This document shows, piece by piece, positions 35,655 through 44,118 of a DNA stretch of 64,000 nt. How positions within the stretch are numbered: position 1 is the stretch's first letter; the number at the start of each line of letters is the position of its first letter. The translations under genes were made by a program, and so were the position numbers. The DNA comes from Girardinichthys multiradiatus (taxonomy: Eukaryota; Chordata; Actinopteri; Cyprinodontiformes; Goodeidae): contig NC_061794.1 in assembly GCF_021462225.1 (NCBI RefSeq), forward strand, positions 42,036,914 through 42,100,913. The letters run 5' to 3'. The notes under the pieces were generated by a model. That model did not search any database. It had not been told where the DNA came from and saw nothing but the letters and a program-made list of their open reading frames with translations.

Positions 35655-36857
35655 CAAGCTGTGTTATAGAGAGTTCCCGGCAGAGGCGCCGTCTCTACGA
35701 CGCCGAGTGGAGCAGTTTCCCGATCTGAAAGGAGGACAATGGCGCCGCATCACCGTGCTTACGGCAGTTATCGTGCAGTGTGGTCAGCGGACAGAGCGAG
35801 GCGCCCAGCCACGGCTCCGGAGGCTAACTGGAAGCTAACCCTTTGTTCACAGAGCTTTCTTCAAACTTCGTCGTCGCCCGGACAACTCCTCCTCAGCACG
35901 ATTTATACAAGGTTAGGGTTTGGGCAGAGTAATAGAGAGATATTTAGGATGAAATGATCTAAATGTTTTTCATTTTATGAAATTTGGTTTTGTTTGTGTT
36001 GAACTCAGCTATCTTGGTGCTAGCAGGCTATCTGCTCAGCACCACGTGCTCAGTTTTGTGTTCTGTGTTTGTGTGTTTTTAAAGTTAAGACAAACTTTAT
36101 TTAGAGGGTGATTTTAAACACAGAAGATTGATCATAACGCGCCGTCCGCGCTTATGCATTTTAACCCTTTTATTAACGGTATTTTAAAGGTGTGTGTTTG
36201 ATTCTGGTGCTAAGCTATCAGCTTCTTTTGTTAGCTTTAACTGCTAACAGCTAAGAACACGTGCTTGCATACTTAAACCCATTTCTCCGGAAAGATTTGG
36301 TTCTTTTCCAAAATGCCTCCCTAAATATTTTAGTATTTCCTTAATAATATTTCTTTAAATATTATTTTAATAAATAAAGGCAGCTAATGCGACACCGTTG
36401 AGAATTAGTCATCCAGAAGGTTGGTTTATTCAGCAGATCATTCTTTATAACATTATTTTAATAAAATAATATTTTATCTGATCTTGCATTGTGAATGGTT
36501 GTCTAAAGGTATGCTGATTATTGCCTAAGTTGGTTCCAAGACTAACTTAACTTCACTTCCAGATTCTTCAAGATAATCCTTGGTTCTCAAACATAAACAT
36601 TGCATGGTAATGTTGCATCACTCTTTTGGTCATGATTTTCAAGCATCTTTAATCAGCTTGTTTATATTGTACAGAGCTCTTTAGTCTTCCCTATTCTTAA
36701 ATTCTGCTTGGTAGTTTAGTTGGATTGTTTTAGCATAGTAAAGAGTTTGTTGATTGAAATATGTTTGACTTTGAGTTGACTTAGTTTTGTTAATAAATTC
36801 TTGTATTTTAAGAAATTGTGTTAATTCATTCCATGTATGTGCAGAGTTTATGCTGTT
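35655..36857. other. Unassigned GC-richer stretch inside the composite insert
   Basis: 35660-35930 is CpG-bearing (AGGCGCCGTCTCTACGACGC, CACCGTGCTTACGGCAG) and contains a small ORF, MAPHHRAYGSYRAVWSADR, of 72 residues. The remainder to 36857 is AT-rich. It might be the leader of the LTR-like element, but no gene is recognisable. Confidence 0.4.
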
Positions 36858-37025
36858 CAATAATGTCAGAGTTCGTCTCACACCTTTCCATTTTGTCCTA
36901 ATACCATCTCCTTACTGGGCTGGTATTCAGAGGACAACCCTTAACAGACCGAAATATTATTTGATAAAATATTAAAATATTAATATTAAATATTAAATAA
37001 TATTCTCAGATTCATAATTACAACA
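36858..37025. repeat. Direct repeat copy 1 (about 165 bp)
   Basis: Shares TTACTGGGCTGGTATTCA, GGACAACCCTTAACAGACCG and an AT-rich TATTAAA block ending ATTACAACA with the copy at 38008-38173. The two copies differ at roughly one base in ten and flank a minus-strand LINE piece. Confidence 0.85.
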
Positions 37026-38007
37026 TTCCAGAGATGAAAGAAGGAAATCCTAGAAACCTGTTTAATATGGGATTTAAATGACATGTCCTGGTCAAAAATA
37101 ACACCAAGGTTTTTTACTTTATTACCAGAGGTCAATTTAATGCCATCCAGGTTAAGTGATTGACTAAGCAGTTTCTTTTTTAAAGACTCCGGTCCAAAGA
37201 CGATAATTTCTGTCTTGTCAGAATTTAGAAGCAGAAAATTTAGTCTCATCAAAGTTTTTATATCTTCAAGACATGCTTGTAGTCTAACTAACTGGTTGGG
37301 CTCATCAGGATTTATGGATAAGTAAAGCTGAATATCGTCAGCGTAACAGTGAAAATGTATTCTATGCTGCCTAATAATTTGACCTATTGGAAGCATATAT
37401 ATAGTAAAGAGAATTGGCCCAAGTACTGAACCCTGTGGTACTCCACAATTAACCCTGGAGTTTAAAGATGATTTATCATTTACATGAACAAACTGGAATC
37501 TGTCAGACAGATAAGATTTAAACCAGCCTAGCGCTGTTCCTCTGATCCCTACAGCATATTCCAGCCTTTCTAAGAGAATATTATGATCGACTGTATCAAA
37601 TGCACCACTGAGATCTAACAGGACAAGTACAGACACAAGTCCATTATCTGAGGCCATAAGATTATCACTATTGACTTTCAGCAGAGCTGTTTCAGTGCTA
37701 TGATGAGCTCTGAAGCCTGACTGAAACTCTTCAAACAGGCCATTGCTGTATAAATGCTCACACATTTGATTAGCAACTATTTTCTCAAGAATTTTAGATA
37801 AGAATGGAAGATTGGATATAGGTCTGTAATTTTTCAAGTCATCTCGATCAAGTGAAGGTTTCTTAAGTAAAGGTTTAATTACAGCTATCTTAAAAGCCTG
37901 TGGTATATATCCATTTACTAAGGATAGGTTAATCATACCTAAAATGGGGCTGGTAATCAGAGGGAACACTTCCTTACATAATTTGGTTGGGATTGGGTCT
38001 AACATAC
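37026..38007 (-). mobile_element. L2-type LINE RT fragment, reverse orientation, one open frame
   Basis: The minus strand from about 38005 to 37026 is open for over 320 residues: LDPIPTKLCKEVFPLI, KPLLKKPSLDRDDLKNYRPI, LLDLSGAFDTVDHNILLERL, GVPQGSVLGPILFTIYMLP, catalytic CYADDIQLYL, LLLNSDKTEIIVFGPE and NLGVIFDQDMSF. Both ends are cut by the 165-bp direct repeats. The endonuclease and the C-terminus are missing, so it is not a complete gene although its catalytic blocks are intact. Confidence 0.9.
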
Positions 38008-38173
38008 AATAATGTCAGAGCTTGGCTCACCCTTTTGATTTTGTCCTATTACCACCGCCTTACTGGGCTGGTATTCACAGGACAACCCTTAACAGACCGA
38101 AATATTATTTTATAAAATATTAAAATATCAATTTTAAATATTAAATAATATTTTCAGATTCATAGTCACAACA
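38008..38173. repeat. Direct repeat copy 2 (about 165 bp)
   Basis: Diverged partner of 36858-37025, ending GTCACAACA at the right boundary of the 4-kb insert. If the insert is an LTR element, the shared part would be the 3' portion of its LTRs. Confidence 0.85.
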
Positions 38174-39379
38174 AAACGATTCACCATCATCCCGGTGCCC
38201 AAGAAACCCACCATCCTAGGATTAAATGACTACAGGCCTGTAGGCCTGACGTCTGTGATCATGAAGTCCTTTGAGCGGCTGGTGTTGAAGTACCTGAAAG
38301 ACATCACAGGCCCCCTGCTGGACCCCCTGCAGTTTGCTTACCGAGCAAACAGGTCGGCAGATGATGCTGTTAACTTAGGTCTACGCTTCATCCTGCAACA
38401 CCTCGACCACCCAGGGACGTACGCCAGGATCCTGTTTGTAGACTTCAGCTCGGCCTTCAACACCATCATACCAGACATCCTCCACCAGAAGCTCACCCCA
38501 CTCAACGTCCCAGCCTCCACTTGTCAGTGGATCAACAGCTTCCTGACGGACCGACAGCAGCAGGTGAGACTGGGGAGCATCTTCTCCAGAACCAGATCAA
38601 TAAGTACTGGTTACTCCCAGGGGTGTGTTCTATCCCCACTCCTCTTCTCCCTGTACACAAATGACTGCACCTCATCGGACTCATCCGTGAAACTCCTGAA
38701 ATTTGCAGATGACACCACTATCATTGGACTGATCCAGGACAATGATGAGTCTGCATACAGACAGGAGGTGGATCGGCTGGTACACTGGTGTTGTCAGAAC
38801 TGCCTTGAACTCAACCCACTCAAGACTGTGGAAATGGTGGTGGACTTTCAGAGAACACCACCCCTATAAACCCCCCTCACCATCCTCAACAACACCGTGT
38901 CAGCTGTGGACCACTTCAGGTTCCTAGGAACCACCTTCTCTGAGGACCTGCGATGGTCTTCACACATAGACACTGTTCGAAAGAAGGCCCAGCAGAGACT
39001 GTTCTTCCTGAGGCAACTCAAGAAGTACAACATTCCACAGGAGCTGCTGGTCATCTTCTACACTCCCATCATTCAGTCTGTCCTGTCTTCATCCATCTCA
39101 GTGTGGTTTAGCTCATCCACAAAACAGGACAGGTCCAGATCGCAACGAATAATCAAGTCTGCAGAGAGAATAATCAGGGCTGACCTTCCCTCCATCCAGG
39201 ACTTATACAGGTCTAGGGTCAGGAAAAGAGCTGCTAAAATCTCTGCAGACCCCACACACCCTGCACATAAACTGTTTAGAGTTTTACCTTCAGGCCGCCG
39301 CTACAGAGCACTGTTCGCTAAAACCAGCCACCACAAAGACAGTTTCTTCCCCCAGGCTGTTTCTCTGATGAACATTTAA
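38174..39379 (+). pseudogene. LINE ORF2 3' half: reverse transcriptase, one frameshift
   Basis: 38174-38866 carries [56 protein letters not shown], a degenerate [15 protein letters not shown] block and catalytic [11 protein letters not shown] stop after [10 protein letters not shown] at about 38866 and a frame change are followed by 38897-39379 (VDHFRFLGTTFSEDLRW, RLFFLRQLKKYNIPQELL, PSGRRYRALFAK), the thumb and C-terminal region. It needs only one frame correction and is the best-preserved LINE RT in the window. Confidence 0.9.
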
Positions 39380-39469
39380 TAGTGTACCAAACAACTGCAT
39401 ACTGAAGTTGAAAAGGCACCTTTGTATATATGTATATTTCAGGACATAAAGATATATGCATAAATATGT

Positions 39470-39578
39470 CAGTCAGTCATTTTCTACCGCTTATTCCATA
39501 GTGGGTCGCGGGGTCTCCAGCAGTATATGGGCGATAGGCAGGGTACACCCTGGACAGGTCGCCAATCCATCGCAGGGC
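39470..39578 (-). repeat. 5'-truncated SINE with 13-bp target duplication
   Basis: Contains only the 3' body of the 6.7-kb SINE family (minus strand GGCGACCTGTCCAGGGTGTA) and a tail of ACTG/GACT units. It is flanked by the identical 13-mer TGCATAAATATGT at 39457-39469 and 39579-39591. It lies in the 3' tail of the LINE. Confidence 0.92.
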
Positions 39579-39670
39579 TGCATAAATATGTTTAAAATAT
39601 ATTTAAAAACCCAGAGAGCAAAGTGTACCGAATTCTTTGTTTGTATGTACGAACCTGGCAATAAATCTGA

Positions 39671-39691
39671 TTCTGATTCTGATTCTGATTA
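39671..39691 (+). repeat. (GATTCT)n tail of the LINE
   Basis: Short tandem hexamer at the 3' end of the LINE, after CCTGGCAATAAATCT. Terminal short tandem repeats are usual for L2/CR1-type LINEs. Confidence 0.85.
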
Positions 39692-39719
39692 GTGGTCATC
39701 TTGCTGTGTTCTTTGCGCC

Positions 39720-40417
39720 TGCTATGAATCAGAAAAAGGCGGACCCAAGATTCAGCCAGACACAGTACTGAAAGTTTAAAAGGTTTATTCAGCCACAGTA
39801 AAACGTCACACAGGTAAAACTCCTCACAGCTTCCAGGAATCACTGAGGCAGAAAGAGGGATTAGTAACTTGTAGTCTTTCCAGATTTTGCAGGGATCAGA
39901 AAAGCCACTAACCTGCTTTTGTCTTGAGTGGAACTTGAAACCCAGAGGGGAAACCTCAGTGGGCGGCAGGCAGTGATCTCCACAGCACAGGTAAGAAGTG
40001 ACTCCAGGCTGAATAATCCAAGGGTTAGGCTGGCTCAATAATCCAAAGACAGAAACAGGGTCAACGATCGGAACAAGAGGCGTCAGGCAAGGGGCAGGCA
40101 GAGGCATAAACCAGATGCAGGAAACAAGGTCGACAACCAAAATCCAAATAGTCCGACAGGGAGCAGGCAGAGGCATAAATCCAAAAGGCAAGGCAAGGTC
40201 AAGAACAATGATCAGACAGGAAGGAACGCTGGATATCTACTCACACAATGAGTAGATATCCAGCACCGTGTGCTTGTCAGAGTCGGTATAAATCAGGGAA
40301 GACACAGGTGCTTGGCATTCCACAGATTGCACTACACTGCAGCAGCAACCAGGTGCATCTAATCTGCTGATTGCAGCCAGGGAGACAGGGTAGAGCAGAC
40401 GTGCCAGAATCATAACA
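39720..40417 (-). mobile_element. Solo LTR (698 bp), reverse orientation
   Basis: Plus-strand ends are TGCTATGA and TCATAACA (one mismatch in the inverted ends). The flanks GCGCC and GCACC form a 5-bp duplication with one mismatch. On the minus strand AATAAA (near 39786) is about 60 bp before the LTR 3' end, which sets the orientation. It holds a tandem duplication with GCAGGCAGAGGCATAAA near 40097 and 40164, and a perfect hairpin at 40228-40264. No pol sequence is adjacent. Confidence 0.78.
40228..40264. repeat. Perfect 16-bp hairpin in the solo LTR
   Basis: GCTGGATATCTACTCA, a loop of CACAA, then the exact reverse complement. The stem has no mismatches although the surrounding LTR is old enough to have a mismatched target duplication. 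Confidence 0.95.
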
Positions 40418-41144
40418 GCACCTCATAGCTTTGATACTTACCTCCCTTGTTCCTCCTGACAGAAACTGGATTCTACCTTTAATATATGAGTCCTTAACAC
40501 ACGACATCAATGGGATTTAATTTCCCCATTAACAGTAAACCTGATTCTTCTAGGTGGAGATTATGCTACTGAGATACGTTACATTTATTCTACACGTCTT
40601 AATAAAGGTTACCAATAAATGTGAAATATTTTTGCATGGAAAATAGAAAGAAAAATATATATTTTTTGTTTCTCAACTTTTTCTTGCATAAATCTTTGTA
40701 TAGTAATAGAACATTCTTTCAGAAACATCTAATATTAAATTTGTTATAATTGACATAATAGGGTGGTTAATATCCTCATTTCTCCTATACAGACATGGTT
40801 GGTTAACATAGAGAAAAACAGCTAATTTTTGAAATATATGCTTCAAAGTACAAACCTTGTCAGTAACATTCTGTTCAATGTCAAATAGTTGTTGGTACAG
40901 TGAAATATTTTTGGCTTAAATGAGCTATTTTTTTGTAAAAACAAAAATGTTTGAAACTTTTATTAATACTGTTTGGATGCTGTGTTGCTGGAATGGTTTC
41001 TGCTGCAACATTTAACATTGTTTTTGATATGCTAGCACATCCACAGGAAAGCTTTTCACATTGCCTGAGAAAGCCCACATATTGGCCCAAATTGACATGG
41101 CGAGAGAGAGCAACCATTAAAAAGTTTCAAGGTCACGAAGATCA
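40418..41144. other. Unassigned sequence
   Basis: About 730 bp of AT-rich DNA. No supported gene. Confidence 0.4.
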
Positions 41145-41345
41145 TTGGAAAACAAGGTGAATGCAGAGAATATTGGGAATACATTATTCTGTTTCACCCA
41201 GACATGTCTGCAAGAACATCTCCCAGACTACACTTCGTTTTACAACTTGAACATTAAACAGGCAGACAGAGGGCAGAGTGGAAAAGTTAAAGGTCAAGGG
41301 ATTGTGCTGTTTGTTAAAAACAAAGTTGCGGGGGTGTGGCGTAGC
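41140..41345 (+). pseudogene. L2-like LINE endonuclease remnant
   Basis: The frame reads SLENKVNAEN, LFCFTQTCLQEHLPDYTSF, then ADRGQSGKVKGQGIVLFVKN, matching the order of the APE endonuclease start seen at 33.1 kb (SLNNKMDEL, LCFTETWLSENIPD, KKRGGGICFYING). The catalytic Glu of TETW is Gln here. The fragment stops at about 41370. Confidence 0.6.
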
Positions 41346-41454
41346 AAAAACGCTCCACCCATATACTTTTGAAAAAATAAAGCCCATAACAAACTCAAGA
41401 AAATAACAAAGTAAGACATGTTACTCAAAAGACATGTCTATAAAATGCATGTTC

Positions 41455-41705
41455 AACTATCTACCAGTCAATCAAAGAGCAACACAGAGATACACAAGCA
41501 TGCACCCACACCTGTGGTCAATTTAGAATCCCCAAAAACCTGATAGGCATGCATTATGCTGGAGTGAGCCTGAGTACCTGGAGAGTATCCAGTAGTGCAT
41601 CGAAAAAACATGCAAATACATTGCAGGAAGGGACCATCTGGGACTTGAGCTGAGCACTACAGTCAGATTTCAGTGCCAGCGACTGCGCCACCGCACAGTT
41701 CTGCA
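41455..41705 (-). repeat. SINE copy, diverged, reverse orientation
   Basis: AAAGAGCAACACAGAGATAC, ACACCTGTGGTCAATTTAGA, AACATGCAAATACATTGCAG and GACTGCGCCACCGCACAG, in reverse, parallel the family at 10.2 kb from body to tRNA-like head. Strongly mutated. Confidence 0.65.
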
Positions 41706-42059
41706 ACACCTTTACTATCTTTCCAAAAGTGACTCTGTCCATCTCTATCTCTTGGGAGACAAACAGATGATTTAATCTGGTACTATACCTTAGTCCTGAA
41801 AAGTGTCTGGTGCGAAGATTAAAAGTTAAAAAATGTATATTTGCAAATGTAAAAGTAAATAACCTTTATGGTTTCAAAAAATATGGAGTACTGGAAGAAA
41901 ACCTACATATGCACGGTAAAATGAAACCTTAACGCATTAAGGTTCCAGCTGATATTCAAATTTCCAATAAACTACAAAGGGCTTTAAACAAGACCATAGA
42001 CCAAGGGAAAAATACCCTTCATCATAGAAATAAACTGTAATAGTTTTATTACTTCAGTT

Positions 42060-42480
42060 ACAAAGTTAGAACAAAAAGATTATTTTAAGGATTGCTTTAT
42101 CTTTAGTAGACTTGATTACTGTAACAGTGAATGTACTGCTCTGCCTAAAAATCAATCAGAACATGGTCCAAGTCCTCATAAAGACCCGAAAAGTGGATTA
42201 TATCTGCCCAGTCCTGTGGTTTCTACACTGGCTTCTTGTCCATTGGAGAAGTCAGACTAAAATCAGGCTTTCCAGACATCATTCGATCTAATAGGAATCT
42301 CCAGAATTACATATAACGCTCAATCACTCGTTATAGACTGCGGCACCTTTTAAAAAGCAGCTGAACACATTCTTATTCAGATCTTTTTAAATATTATTGA
42401 GTATCTGTTTTTAATTACCTGTATCCTTTAGGTTTTTTGTCTATTTAATCATTTTTTTATTTTCATTTTGTCTTTGTGAA
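42060..42480 (+). pseudogene. Possible L2-type LINE C-terminal and 3' remnant
   Basis: In shifting frames the DNA reads RLDYCNS-like (AGACTTGATTACTGTAACAG), a HWLLVHW-like block (CACTGGCTTCTTGTCCATTG) and a final TTTTTAAAAAGC/ATTCTTATTCAGAT block, in the order found at the end of L2 ORF2. Many stops. I hold this weakly. Confidence 0.45.
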
Positions 42481-42650
42481 GCACTTAATACTCAAACCTC
42501 CATCATTAAAACATACAAAGTTTTTCATTTCTATAAATTCATCAGCAACTAGCGCATTTTTATCATTATACTTGACCCATAATGTGCTATTTCCATTAAA
42601 GGTCCAACATCATATTACTTTCCCTTCCAAATATTCTATTATCTCCTCTA

Positions 42651-43046
42651 TCATTTCAACTGACAGTGTTTTATCCGGATTATAAAAATAATTTTACATT
42701 TTCCTTCTCTTCCCCATATTTCAGCTACAGTATATTCCAGTTCTATACCTTTCCCTGAAATCTGATATTGTATTCCTTGCTTTATAAATAGCCCACATCC
42801 ACCTCCACTTCCTGACTGTCTATCCCTTCTACTACCCTTTATCATACAAAAATCCAGATTTGGTTTAAACCATGTCTCCTGTACACATATAATCTCAGCT
42901 TTTTCTTCAAATCCATCTATATACCCTTTAAATTCCTGTTCATTAGCAATTAAACTTGTTGCATTCCACTGTAATATTATCAAATATTTTTTGGGAGGTT
43001 TGTGGCCTCCCATCTGTTTCCAACCTTTTATTAATGTTCTCATCAT
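42651..43046 (-). pseudogene. I-clade LINE endonuclease fragment
   Basis: N-terminal part of an APE-type endonuclease, about 130 residues. The Asn of QWNATSL and the Glu of CVQETWF are the expected metal-binding and catalytic positions. The sequence after VAEIWGREGKCKIIFI stops making sense, so the fragment ends about one third into the domain. Confidence 0.75.
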
Positions 43047-43203
43047 AAGATCCCTCTTTGAACCTCAAAACTGTTTCAGCTTCTCTTACTATTATTTTTT
43101 ATATTATTTTGTGTTTAGCTTAAACTGTGCAGTTGACTTAGTGACATAAACTATAAATATTAGCTTGTCTACAGACATTGTGATGTTTTCCTCTGATTCT
43201 AGT

Positions 43204-43467
43204 TTACTTGTGAGATTGGTTCTCTATTTGACCTGCGTCTCTTGTCTTTGGTCCTCGTACTCCCCTGACTGCTTCAGCATATCCTGTGTTTTTATTCATT
43301 TTAATCTGTTGGATTTCCTTTGCCTTCTTTCTCACATCTCCCATATGTGACTCTGTGTTGCCCTCCACAGTTACAACATTTTTCTGTACTTCCTCCCTAC
43401 ATTCTTCGATTTTATGATCTTCTCCACATTTTGGACACCTTTGTTTCCCTTTGCTTGCTGCTGCCAT
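43204..43467 (-). pseudogene. I-clade LINE ORF1 zinc-knuckle fragment
   Basis: CPKCGEDHKIEEC fits CX2CX4HX4C, a gag-like nucleic-acid-binding knuckle. Flanking residues are charged (KEIQQIKMNKN). It is followed downstream on the same strand by the ORF2 endonuclease, which is the normal ORF1 to ORF2 order. Confidence 0.7.
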
Positions 43468-44118
43468 TTGTAACAGCGAAGTGGTGGAGCAATGAAAGGC
43501 CTCACTGGGAAATTCAAGTGACTAACATTTTTTTTGTGGCAAATCTGTTTCTGCAAACTGAATCAAATGGACAGGCTTCCTACTCTTTCTCCATTCACCA
43601 GTGCATCAACAGTGCTTTGTTTTTATTTTGTCTAAATCCTCATCTAATGGAATCACACCACAAGTTATTTTATTTTCTCATATAGTCTTCTCTCTAGCAC
43701 AGTTTGTTAGTAAATGCTTTCAATGTGCAAAGTCTTATATTTTTGTTCTTCAGTTTTAAAAGTCATCATCAAATTCCCATCTCTCAGCACCTTTACCGTT
43801 TCTTAATATCCAATTTTCTTTTCATTTCTCTAGACAGCATAGTGCTTAGGTTACCCTGTTCTTCCTCATTCATTAATATCAATTTTATTTTAAATTTCTA
43901 CATCACTACTTTCTCCTGAAATCCTCTCTTCCACCGAACTGCTTCCTTCCAATTCCTGTTTACTTTTTTCTGGCTGTCAAATATCCTCCCTTCCTCCATC
44001 TTGCCTCTGCCACATCCTTTTCTTCTCCCACCCTGTAGGCCTACTGATGTCCACCCATCAAAATCCATATTGTCCACATCGTCTCCTGCCTTTGTTTCTA
44101 TTCTGAGCCATTCATATA

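Larger units (their letters stand above)
34171..38173. mobile_element. 4-kb LTR-like composite insert in the LINE, with 4-bp target duplication
   Basis: The insert begins TGTTGGGACC and ends GTCACAACA (inverted TGTTG/CAACA), with AAAC on both sides (34167-34170 and 38174-38177). Inside lie, in order: about 400 bp of unassigned DNA with an AATAAA near 34307; a plus-strand L2 3' tail ending at 35654; an unassigned GC-richer leader-like stretch; a repeat of about 165 bp (36858-37025); a minus-strand L2 RT fragment (37026-38007); and a diverged direct copy of the 165-bp repeat (38008-38173). I infer an LTR retroelement, itself hit by LINEs and collapsed. The class is not proven. Confidence 0.6.
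32900..39692 (+). mobile_element. L2-like LINE, split by a 4-kb insertion and a SINE
   Basis: A plus-strand LINE in two parts, 32900-34170 and 38174-39692. It carries the start of an APE-type endonuclease, a linker, a full set of RT blocks and a 3' tail ending in (GATTCT)n at 39671-39691. The endonuclease has an internal deletion near 33516. Removing the insert at 34171-38173 and one copy of AAAC rejoins the frame at CEVPSCIK and [15 protein letters not shown] sits in the 3' untranslated part at 39470-39578. Confidence 0.9.
42651..44110 (-). mobile_element. I-clade (Nimb-like) LINE, 5' part, reverse orientation
   Basis: The minus strand from about 44100 down gives a decayed ORF1 (MDFDGWTSVGLQGG near 44065), a CCHC zinc knuckle (CPKCGEDHKIEEC) in 43467-43204, then the start of ORF2 with an endonuclease (LIILQWNATSLIANEQEFKG, IICVQETWFKPNLDF, GSGGGCGLFIKQGI) in 43046-42651. 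Two ORFs with a zinc knuckle in ORF1 are characteristic of the I clade. RT is absent. Confidence 0.75.

Noticed and set aside
37026..38007. Calling the 339-residue minus-strand RT frame a functional gene
   Set aside because: The frame is open and the catalytic box is present, but the endonuclease and the C-terminal part are cut away by the flanking direct repeats, so it is a fragment.
39592..40191. A 199-residue minus-strand ORF
   Set aside because: Most of it lies in the solo LTR at 39720-40417 and contains the LTR's internal tandem repeat. No protein motif is visible.
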